A DNA stretch of 15,429 bases from Accumulibacter sp032229525 (GTDB taxonomy: Bacteria; Pseudomonadota; Gammaproteobacteria; Burkholderiales; Rhodocyclaceae): the NCBI RefSeq assembly GCF_032229525.1, contig NZ_JAVTWB010000078.1:1-15429 (forward strand), read 5' to 3'. The translations under genes were made by a program, and so were the position numbers. Of this stretch, positions 1 through 6,904 are shown in pieces. Under the pieces are notes generated by a model, which saw only the letters and a list, made by a program, of their open reading frames with translations, did not search any database and was not told the DNA's origin. Each line of letters starts with the position of its first letter. Position 1 is the first letter of the stretch.

Positions 1-129
1 GGCGCTACCGTTTCGCGCCTGGCTTGGCCTGGCCTTGCCGTGGCGCGGGACATGACTCCTGCTTTACCAGGCGTTTGCTGCCAGCTTATCACTCCCATCG
101 GCGCAGGCGTTGATCAGGCGGGAATGGGC
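1..129. other. Non-coding left edge, nothing recognised
   Basis: No gene, RNA or mobile-element signature was recognised here. The plus-strand frame running through it continues as the antisense of the primase-helicase gene and has no recognisable domain. The stretch lies downstream of the last gene of the operon and of its likely terminator, so it may belong to the next locus. Confidence 0.4.
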
Positions 130-157
130 AAGAAAAACCAAGCCGAGAGGGGTTGGT
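130..157 (-). terminator. Candidate rho-independent terminator of the operon
   Basis: Read on the minus strand, an ACCAA arm (157-153) pairs with TTGGT (141-137). Inner CC/GG pairs can extend the stem around a short loop, and a T-rich tail (TTTTTCTT) follows directly. It lies about 90 nt past the stop of the primase-helicase gene, where an operon terminator would be expected. The stem is short and interrupted, so this is a candidate only. Confidence 0.45.
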
Positions 158-247
158 CTTCTTGGCTGGTGGTGCGTAGTTCCCTGGAAACAAACTCGCT
201 ATCGGGTCATGTGAGTACTGGTGAGGGCAAGAGCGGAAAGCTACAGA

Positions 248-2626
248 TCATTCCGCGATTCTGTATCCCATCGCGCGGTAGCCGCGCTGGCGTTTGTCCC
301 ACATTCGCAGCAGCGCTGGGTGTCCAGTGTCCACGAAGTCAATGATGCGCACGTTGGCCTTGTTGGCATGTTCGCGGTTTAGGCGGCCGGCGTATTGCTG
401 TAGCGTGCCGATCCAAGAAACGGGCATGGCCAACACCAGGGTATCGAGCGGGGGATGATCGAATCCTTCCCCGACCAACTTGCCGGTTGCCAGCAAGACA
501 CGTGGGGTATCGGGCGGTAACGCGTTGAGTTCGGCGATCAGTGCGGCACGCTGCTTCTTGGGTACTCGCCCGTGCAGGACGAACAGTGATGCTATCTTGC
601 CATCCAGGGCTGTCTTGATGGCATCAAGATGTTCGGTACGCTCGGTCAGTACCAGCACTTTCCGGCCTTGACCGTAGGTGTTTACAACCTCGGCAGCAAT
701 CGCGTCCGTTCGGGCTTGGTCAATGACAAGGTGCCGGAATACATCCTGAATCCCCACTTCCTGCGGCACGTCAATCCGCGAATGCAATGTTCGCGGCGTG
801 ACCGCCAAGTCGTGCGGCGCACCCGTGGGCTTGGCGGCGGTGTGGCGAGTTGGCCCGCATTGCATAAAAATAATCGGCTGCTGGCCATCGCGGCGAATCG
901 GTGTCGCAGTGAGACCGAGCACGTAATTGGCTTTGGCCTGCTTCAGAATCGCGTCGAACGACGTCGCGCCGACGTGATGGCATTCATCCACAATCACGTG
1001 GCCGTATTTCTCGACGAGCGAATTGACTTCACCCTGACGCGATAGCGATTGCATCACCGCGATATCGATCTTGCCTGTCGGCTTGGCCTTGCCGCCACCG
1101 ATAGTACCGACCACACCCTTGCCAACGCTCAGGAATGATTGCAGTCGCTCCTGCCACTGCTTGAGCAGTTCGGTGCGATGCACCAGCACCAGTGTGTTCA
1201 CACCACGGCGCACAATCAGCGCAGCGGCAGTAACCGTTTTGCCAAATGCAGTCGGAGCGCACAAGACGCCGGCATCGTGATGCAGCATGGCGGCCACAGC
1301 GAGTTCTTGGTCCAGACGTAGGGTCCCGGCAAATTCCGCTTCCAGCGGTGACCCCGCGTATCGCTCGTCGACCAGCTTGCAGTCAATGGCGTTGTCGCGA
1401 AGTAGCTCCTGCGCGGCATCCAGGCAACCGCGCGGCAATGCGATGTGATTGGGGTAGTTCTCGGCGCAGCCGATGACGCGCGGCTCATCCCACACTGAAA
1501 AGCGCATCGCCTGCTTTTTGTAGAACTCTGGGTTCTGGAAGGCCGCCAAACGAATCAGTCGGTTGGCCAGCGATTGCGGGAGTTGTGCCTTGTCGAAGTA
1601 GATGAGGTTGGCCAGTGTCACCGAGAGCGACTTCGGCATTGGCCCGAGCAGATGCTTGGTGACGGATGCGGATCGCTTCCACGGCTCCTTCTGATCTTCC
1701 TCGTCGATGAAGGTCACGTCGAGCGGGTGGGCGCCACCTGTTGCTCTGAGGATGGTGGGCTCGATGTCGTGCGCTGGCATTGGCGAGATGGAGGCCAGGA
1801 ACGCCCACTGATCCGGGTAGGGCCGCAAGTCAGCATCCACGAACACACTGCATCCGTTCTCACGCGGACCCTTCTGCAGTGGCAGAGCGATCAGGTTGCC
1901 GAAACCACCCTTGGGCATCGAATCCTGATTGGGGAACAACCGGTCGTAGGATGCGAGCTTGAGTTGGCGAGTACGTGCGCAGGTGTGACTGATGATTGCC
2001 GTGCCGAGTCGGCGCGCATCTCGAGCGGATACGCTGCCGGAGAAGAAGATCCAGGCATGCGCACCCTTGCCGGACCGTGATATTTCAAGTGCGACCGGCA
2101 CGCCAAGCTCGTGACATGACTGGTAAAACGCCTTGGCATCTTCTTGCCATTGCGCATCATCAAAGTCAGCAGCGAGAAAATGGCAGGTATCGTCACTCAG
2201 GAGCGGATAGACGCCAACGGTACGTTTGCCTGTGAGGTGCTCGTAGATCACCGCATCCGTCAGCGGGATCAGCAGACGATTGTTGCACTCGCCACACTTG
2301 ATGCGCGGTTTTTCGCAAACACCGACAAGCCACTCATTGCCACAGGCCGGTGTGTAGCCGCTCCTGCCAGTGGTCTTGCTCTCCCATCGGATCGAGTAGA
2401 CATCCGTGCGCCCGCGAAACAGCCGACGAAACAAGGCCACCTTCTCGGCGGTGGAAAATCGTGAGGGCTCTCGTTCAGAAACCGGCGCCACAGGTTCGGG
2501 CGGCAAACGCCACTCGATGCCGTGCGATTCCAGGAGTGAAATCAGGCGGGCATTTTCTGCTTGCAACGCAGATTGAGAATCGTGTTCAGTCGGCAACAGA
2601 TTGTCCGACCAAATCAGGCGGTTCAC
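248..2626 (-). CDS. TOTE-type archaeo-eukaryotic primase fused to SF2 helicase
   Basis: A 792-aa protein with a short helical N-terminus (about 18-36), a likely zinc-binding cluster (C95, C104, C111, C114), an archaeo-eukaryotic primase (AEP) domain and a C-terminal superfamily 2 helicase. In the AEP part, DFDD at 154-157 and SRSGKGAH ending at H190 match the metal-binding acid pair and the s-x-H motif. Helicase motifs are APTAFGKT (457-464, Walker A), DECHH (547-551), LTATP (572-576), VGEGFDHP (718-725) and QQYAGRLNR (743-751). Walker A has Ala where relatives usually have Gly (APTGFGKT). The family is named after the TOTE conflict systems; it is expected to unwind nucleic acid and perhaps prime or extend it, but its immune mechanism is not settled. 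GTG is the start because an in-frame stop lies just upstream (2632-2630). It is last in the operon, 105 nt after its neighbour, the only wide gap, so a separate promoter is possible although none was recognised. Confidence 0.9.
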   Translation of the reverse strand: MNRLIWSDNLLPTEHDSQSALQAENARLISLLESHGIEWRLPPEPVAPVSEREPSRFSTAEKVALFRRLFRGRTDVYSIRWESKTTGRSGYTPACGNEWLVGVCEKPRIKCGECNNRLLIPLTDAVIYEHLTGKRTVGVYPLLSDDTCHFLAADFDDAQWQEDAKAFYQSCHELGVPVALEISRSGKGAHAWIFFSGSVSARDARRLGTAIISHTCARTRQLKLASYDRLFPNQDSMPKGGFGNLIALPLQKGPRENGCSVFVDADLRPYPDQWAFLASISPMPAHDIEPTILRATGGAHPLDVTFIDEEDQKEPWKRSASVTKHLLGPMPKSLSVTLANLIYFDKAQLPQSLANRLIRLAAFQNPEFYKKQAMRFSVWDEPRVIGCAENYPNHIALPRGCLDAAQELLRDNAIDCKLVDERYAGSPLEAEFAGTLRLDQELAVAAMLHHDAGVLCAPTAFGKTVTAAALIVRRGVNTLVLVHRTELLKQWQERLQSFLSVGKGVVGTIGGGKAKPTGKIDIAVMQSLSRQGEVNSLVEKYGHVIVDECHHVGATSFDAILKQAKANYVLGLTATPIRRDGQQPIIFMQCGPTRHTAAKPTGAPHDLAVTPRTLHSRIDVPQEVGIQDVFRHLVIDQARTDAIAAEVVNTYGQGRKVLVLTERTEHLDAIKTALDGKIASLFVLHGRVPKKQRAALIAELNALPPDTPRVLLATGKLVGEGFDHPPLDTLVLAMPVSWIGTLQQYAGRLNREHANKANVRIIDFVDTGHPALLRMWDKRQRGYRAMGYRIAE

Positions 2627-2731
2627 ACATCACGACAAGGATCCCGAGTCACGCTGCGCCCACGCTGGCACCAGTTTCCAGGAGTGTTGGCGCGGGTTGC
2701 TGCGGGCTTGCGGGTAAGCTCCGAGAATTTT

Positions 2732-4282
2732 TCAAAGCGCGCTGTTGCCGGGATGCGTCTCCAGCCAGCGTTGCCCGAAGGCAGTCAGGCGGTAGCGCTG
2801 ATTGCTACTGCGCGGTTTGTCAGGCTGGGTCATCTCGATCACCCCAAGGGCCAAAGCCGGTTTGAGGTAGGCATTTCGGAAATGATCTTCGTGCTTGAGC
2901 GCCAGGGCATCCTGAATCTGCTGCCGGGGCATCTCCCGATCCAGGACGCGTAGGAGACGCCCAACTTCCCCGGTGACTTCCCCGGTGACTTCCCCGGTAG
3001 CTTGGTCGGCGGGTGTGATTCCGCCCATGGCCAGCGGATGACTGGGTAAGCGGATCACAAACGAAAGTCGGTCATCATCCGATTCAAACAGCGGCGCGGG
3101 CGAGCCATTCGCGGTCATCACCTTGAGAATTTTTGGGATGCCCGTGGAGCGGCCTTCGGTCAGGTCAAGTTCCTTCAGGAACTCGCCGATCCGCCGGTTG
3201 CGGTAGCGGCGGCTGACTGCACGACCGGCCTGCAGGTCCTCCAAGCGGATGGAACGATCCGGGCCGGGAAAGCTGACGACGACCAACTCGTCATGGCTGA
3301 TGCGCACCTCGATGGGTTCGCGCTCCTCGTAGGAACGGTGATAGACCGCGTTGACCACGGCTTCCTCGATGGCCGCATAGGGGAAATTCCACACCCGAGT
3401 GGCCTCGGCCCGGTCGGGATGCTTGATGACCGTCTCGCGCAGGTAGTTGCGCTGGATGTAGCTCAGGGCCTCACGCGTCATTCGCGCCAACGGCCCCTTG
3501 AAAACCTTTTCCTCGAAGCGATCACCGCCTGCACCTTCAGGAAACCAGACCACATCTATCTGCACGCCGGGGAAAAATCTCTCCGGCGTCTCATTGAAAA
3601 ACAGCAAGCCCACGTTCTTGGGCCACGGCGACTCGGTGGGTCCGCCTGCTACGTTCATCTGCCTTGCCAATACCTCTACCGATACCCCGGGCGCATCCGC
3701 CGCTAATGCGCTGTCCACCTCCTGCAAGAAAGCTTGCATCAGCGGTTTGGACAGTTCATCGAGCCGTGCCGACTGGTTGTAGCGGTCGTCAAACGGCACC
3801 TTGGCAGCCAGGCTCAACAACTCCTGCTCGGTGTCGCCCTTGGCCTCGACCGTGCTGCTGTACCGCCGGATGTAGTGGTGCCACGTCTTTTTCTTGGCTG
3901 TGACGGCTTCGGGCGCTTTGTAGGGTCGGTTCTGTCCGCCTGGTGCCCACAGTACGATCAACTTGCGCCCCTCAACTTCCTCTATGCTCAATACCGGGAA
4001 ATACGGCGGCTGAATCAACTGACAGTGCGCCAGCAGTTCGCGCTGAATCTTGTCCAACTGGTTGTCAGCCAGCCCCACGGGTGGGAACAGAGGCTGGCCA
4101 TTGGCGTCGCAGTCCTGCCCGATTACCACGTAACCGCCGCCAAGGTTTTCGAAGTCGTTGGCAAAGGCGCACAGGGTGCGGATGATCGCGTCCGGGTTCC
4201 ATCCGGTCTTGTACTCGATGCGCTCGCCCTCGACCGTGCGCTGGCGCAACAGGTCGGTGAGGTTGATGGAGAGTTTGGTCAT
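2732..4282 (-). CDS. AlbA_2/Schlafen-type putative transcriptional regulator with GHKL-like ATPase and Fic-type winged helix
   Basis: A 516-aa protein often annotated as ATP-binding or RecG-like, although no helicase motor is present. An N-terminal AlbA_2 (Schlafen) domain spans about 15-145, with conserved EGERIEYKTGW (19-28) and a glycine-rich GGGYVVIG (48-55). A GHKL-like region follows at about 295-412, with E307-E308-N311 in the helix AIEEAVVNAVYHRSY and the G-box GRSTGIP at 377-383. A Fic-type C-terminal winged helix covers about 441-506. The linker carries three TGEV repeats (429-440). The ATG has a good Shine-Dalgarno (GTGAGG) in the 9-nt gap after the HNH gene, so it is co-transcribed. 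AlbA_2 proteins bind nucleic acid, and some Schlafen-like members cut tRNA or rRNA. A regulatory or effector role in this defence operon is plausible but unproven. Confidence 0.85.
   Translation of the reverse strand: MTKLSINLTDLLRQRTVEGERIEYKTGWNPDAIIRTLCAFANDFENLGGGYVVIGQDCDANGQPLFPPVGLADNQLDKIQRELLAHCQLIQPPYFPVLSIEEVEGRKLIVLWAPGGQNRPYKAPEAVTAKKKTWHHYIRRYSSTVEAKGDTEQELLSLAAKVPFDDRYNQSARLDELSKPLMQAFLQEVDSALAADAPGVSVEVLARQMNVAGGPTESPWPKNVGLLFFNETPERFFPGVQIDVVWFPEGAGGDRFEEKVFKGPLARMTREALSYIQRNYLRETVIKHPDRAEATRVWNFPYAAIEEAVVNAVYHRSYEEREPIEVRISHDELVVVSFPGPDRSIRLEDLQAGRAVSRRYRNRRIGEFLKELDLTEGRSTGIPKILKVMTANGSPAPLFESDDDRLSFVIRLPSHPLAMGGITPADQATGEVTGEVTGEVGRLLRVLDREMPRQQIQDALALKHEDHFRNAYLKPALALGVIEMTQPDKPRSSNQRYRLTAFGQRWLETHPGNSAL
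2964..2999 (-). repeat. Three in-frame 12-bp tandem repeats (TGEV-coding)
   Basis: The plus strand shows three 12-bp units, ACTTCCCCGGTG, ACTTCCCCGGTG and ACTTCCCCGGTA, back to back. On the minus strand they encode three copies of Thr-Gly-Glu-Val in the linker between the GHKL-like part and the winged helix of the AlbA_2 protein. Copy-number change here would lengthen or shorten the hinge by four residues without shifting frame. Confidence 0.9.
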
Positions 4283-4291
4283 ATCAGTACC

Positions 4292-5143
4292 TCACCCTAC
4301 CAATCTGGAAAGCTGCGCATGATTGCGCAAGCGGACGCACCATTTCGCCACCTGCGAAAGCTCAGCATCCGGCTTGGTGAGGCAGACTATTTCGCGAGCT
4401 GCTGCCTTTAAGCGCTCGCGTGCCGCACCAGAAGTTCGTGTATCCGATAACGCCTGCAGATATTTGTTGATTAGCCTTGAGGTGTTCTGCCAAACCTTCC
4501 GGCGCTCTTCAGCCAAGGCTTGGTGCTCGGTGAGTTTCAGTCGCTCCACTGTGCGTTTCACTCGCACCTCCTCCCAGCGTGGGATGCCCGGTGCGGGAAT
4601 GGCTTTCCCTTCCTCGTCGAACGCCAGAAGTGTGACGTCATAGGCATTCGTTGGGTCGAGAAAGTGAGGAATCTCATCCCCTTCGCAACGACGGGTGTAG
4701 GTCGAGCATCGCGAGCCATGTCGGAGCGGAAACCAAACACCCTTCTTTCGATTGGGTACGTTGCCGGCGATGCGGAAGTTCATGTAGTCGAAAGCCAGCC
4801 ACCAATAGCCGTCGCGCTCGGGCCCCTTGACGTTGCGAGCAGATTTCTTTGGGCGGAAGTGTTCAACATCCAAATGCGATGCAATATCCCGTGCTTCGGT
4901 GAACCAACACTTGCCGCCAGATAACGCAAGCAACCACGGTTTCAGCTTCCCCCAATGGCCACTGTGCTTGTCGATCAGCTCATTGCGCTCTTTGATCCTC
5001 CCCGCCGCATTGAGCGTCGCAAGCTCTGCGACCAAGCGCGCTGCCTCAGCCAGCCATGCATCCCAATCTGCTTGGGACCAGCGAATGCCAGCAGCTAGGT
5101 CTCCATCGGTGGGAAGCTTGCTTTCAAGATCGATAAAAATCAC
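4292..5143 (-). CDS. HNH endonuclease-like protein (PtuB / TIGR02646-like)
   Basis: A 283-aa protein with an HNH-type core. GGKCWFTE (76-83) is followed by DVEHFRPK (92-99) with candidate catalytic H95, then DYMNFRIAGN (119-128) supplying the central Asn. DVEHFRPK is the hallmark of PtuB and of the HNH proteins of Ec78-type retrons. Unlike the usual C-x-x-C zinc knuckle, only C79 is present at this spot; C146 and C153 further on may replace the missing ligand. It starts with GTG overlapping the stop of the ATPase gene by 4 nt (GTGA), with a strong AGAGGGGG ribosome-binding stretch upstream, so its translation is coupled to the ATPase. By analogy with Septu it is probably the nuclease effector held in check or activated by the ATPase. 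That partnership is inferred from the motifs and the junction. The exact family is less certain than the HNH fold. Confidence 0.75.
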   Translation of the reverse strand: MIFIDLESKLPTDGDLAAGIRWSQADWDAWLAEAARLVAELATLNAAGRIKERNELIDKHSGHWGKLKPWLLALSGGKCWFTEARDIASHLDVEHFRPKKSARNVKGPERDGYWWLAFDYMNFRIAGNVPNRKKGVWFPLRHGSRCSTYTRRCEGDEIPHFLDPTNAYDVTLLAFDEEGKAIPAPGIPRWEEVRVKRTVERLKLTEHQALAEERRKVWQNTSRLINKYLQALSDTRTSGAARERLKAAAREIVCLTKPDAELSQVAKWCVRLRNHAQLSRLVG

Positions 5144-6903
5144 TTGCCATCCCCCTCTCGAAGAATCTCGTCGATGACGGAATCGGCAAAAGCGTCTTGC
5201 TCGGTTTGCTCTTCGGGCGTCAGCACCGGCTTGCGGAAGCAGCGGTGTTGCGCCATCTTGCGCACGAACAGCGCGTAGTCCGGATCGCGAAAGTCGGTGG
5301 TCGAGAAGCCCAGATCAGCCAGCTCGGCACTCAAACGGCTGAGTTCGGCATCTTCTCCGGCGGTGCGCGGCGCCTTCACGAACAACTCATTGCGGCGGAA
5401 CAGGCGGCGCCCGGTTTCGATGTCCAGCGTGGACGACAAGCCGAACAAGTCGCTCTTGAGCAAGCCGGTTACGCCCATGCCCTGCGGGTGTTCATCGGGC
5501 ATATCCACCACCGTGTGCTCGCCCTCCTGGCGCAGGATGTGCACCTGCTCGCGCTTGAGGCTGCCGACCATCATCGGGTCGTGGGTGGTGATCAGGATCT
5601 GCGATTCACCTTGCACCACCGCGTCCTCCCGTGGGCTGAGCACGCTTTCGATATCGTCGAAGTAGCGCAGCTTCCAGATCGGGTTCAGGTGGGTGTCGGG
5701 TTCGTCGAGCAGGAACAGGCAGTGGTCTTCACGGGTGATGCGCATCAGGCCCAGCACGGTGAGCATCTGCAGCTCGCCTTCGGAGAGTTGGGTGAAGCTC
5801 ACCTTGCCGTCGTGCCCATCGTTTCCTACCACGCGCTTCTTGACGGTGATACGCACTTCGTCGATCAGGTCGCCGATATAAGCGCCCTCCGCGTAGCGGA
5901 AGAAGCTGTCAGTGCCGCCGACCAGCTCGCCGAGTTGTTTGAGCTTGTCGTGGCTGGGCACAAACAAATAAAGCTGCTTCTGCTTCTCGCTGCGGCCACG
6001 GAAGTCGATTTGCTTGGTCGCCTCCTGTTCAATCGGTGCCCAGGCCACTTGCCAGAGCTTGTCGAGAAATTCACTGACCACATTGCCACGCGCATACCAG
6101 AAGCGCGGATCGCCTTCGTTCAGCTCCTGCTCGTCGAACTTGCCGCCCCGGCGCTTTTCGCGCAGGCGGTGCGGTTCTTTCAAGACGAACAGCGCGGACT
6201 CCAGCGATTCGATGTGCAGGTTCTTGAGCACCTTCTGAAACACCGGGTCGTCCGACAGCAGACAAGCCAGCAGCACCAACTGACTGTGGCCTCCACGGCA
6301 GTAAAACAGGCGGCGCAGGCGGTCGTCGCCCGCTTGTTTCAGCCGCGACTCGCGGCGACGTTTGGCCTCTTCCACCGCGCGAATGTCGGCGTCGGAGCCG
6401 GTAAAGTTCTCCAGCAGCTGTTCGGACAGCACCTCGTCGGTGGTGATCTCCTGGCGCTGGTTGAAACGGCGCTGATGCTCCTGAAACAGGGATTCGATAC
6501 GCTCATTGCGGCCCGAGTAGTAAGCAAAGATATGCGCGGGCAGCAGCTCGCGATTTTTCAGCAAGTAGCCTTGCGACTCGGCCTTGCCATCCACCCCCAC
6601 AAAGGGGCGCTTCTGCTTGGCGGTATCGGCCTCGATGCGCACTACATGGCCACGAATGCTGTATTCCAGGGTGTAATCAAACGCCGCTTCGCGGTCCAGA
6701 TCCACATCGCGAAAGATAGTGATCAGCGCCTCAATCAGATTCGACTTGCCGGTGCCGTTCTGGCCGATCAGTGCATGGCTGCGGATGAGTTTTGGCTGAG
6801 CGTCCGCTGGGGCGCCCGCAGCGGGCTGCAAGTGCGAGTCGAAGGCGATGTCGAGATCGCGCAGATTGCGAAAAGCCGGGATGCGAATGCACTGCAGCTG
6901 CAT
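5140..6903 (-). CDS. AAA family ATPase (ABC/SMC-like, PtuA-like, restriction-system associated)
   Basis: A 587-aa soluble ATPase of the overcoming-lysogenization/RecF type. It has Walker A GQNGTGKS at 47-54, an ABC-like signature LSEGE at 373-377, Walker B LFLLDEPDTHLNP at 396-408 with D400-E401, and an H-loop TTHDP at 439-443 (H441). The middle (about 135-320) is helical, charged and poorly conserved. LDEPDTHLNP is typical of the ATPases paired with HNH nucleases in Septu and Ec78-type retron systems, and similar ATPases are found inside type I restriction loci. It starts one base after the hsdS stop (TGA-T-ATG) and overlaps the HNH gene by 4 nt, joining the pair to the restriction genes in one transcript. 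It is expected to form dimers or higher oligomers that sense invading DNA or its processing and control the HNH partner; that role is inference. Confidence 0.85.
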   Translation of the reverse strand: MQLQCIRIPAFRNLRDLDIAFDSHLQPAAGAPADAQPKLIRSHALIGQNGTGKSNLIEALITIFRDVDLDREAAFDYTLEYSIRGHVVRIEADTAKQKRPFVGVDGKAESQGYLLKNRELLPAHIFAYYSGRNERIESLFQEHQRRFNQRQEITTDEVLSEQLLENFTGSDADIRAVEEAKRRRESRLKQAGDDRLRRLFYCRGGHSQLVLLACLLSDDPVFQKVLKNLHIESLESALFVLKEPHRLREKRRGGKFDEQELNEGDPRFWYARGNVVSEFLDKLWQVAWAPIEQEATKQIDFRGRSEKQKQLYLFVPSHDKLKQLGELVGGTDSFFRYAEGAYIGDLIDEVRITVKKRVVGNDGHDGKVSFTQLSEGELQMLTVLGLMRITREDHCLFLLDEPDTHLNPIWKLRYFDDIESVLSPREDAVVQGESQILITTHDPMMVGSLKREQVHILRQEGEHTVVDMPDEHPQGMGVTGLLKSDLFGLSSTLDIETGRRLFRRNELFVKAPRTAGEDAELSRLSAELADLGFSTTDFRDPDYALFVRKMAQHRCFRKPVLTPEEQTEQDAFADSVIDEILREGDGK

Positions 6904-6904
6904 A

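Noticed and set aside
2627..2731. Promoter or small gene in the 105-nt gap before the primase-helicase
   Set aside because: No convincing promoter hexamers, hairpin or coding start were seen in this stretch.
2964..2999. CRISPR-like direct repeats
   Set aside because: The three units are 12 bp, contiguous and in-frame within a gene, with no spacers.
2732..4282. RecG-type helicase
   Set aside because: Automatic names often call this family RecG-like, but the protein has AlbA_2, GHKL-like and winged-helix parts and no helicase motifs.
4292..6903. Complete Ec78-type retron
   Set aside because: Only the ATPase and HNH effectors are present. No reverse transcriptase gene and no intergenic space for the msr-msd RNA exists.
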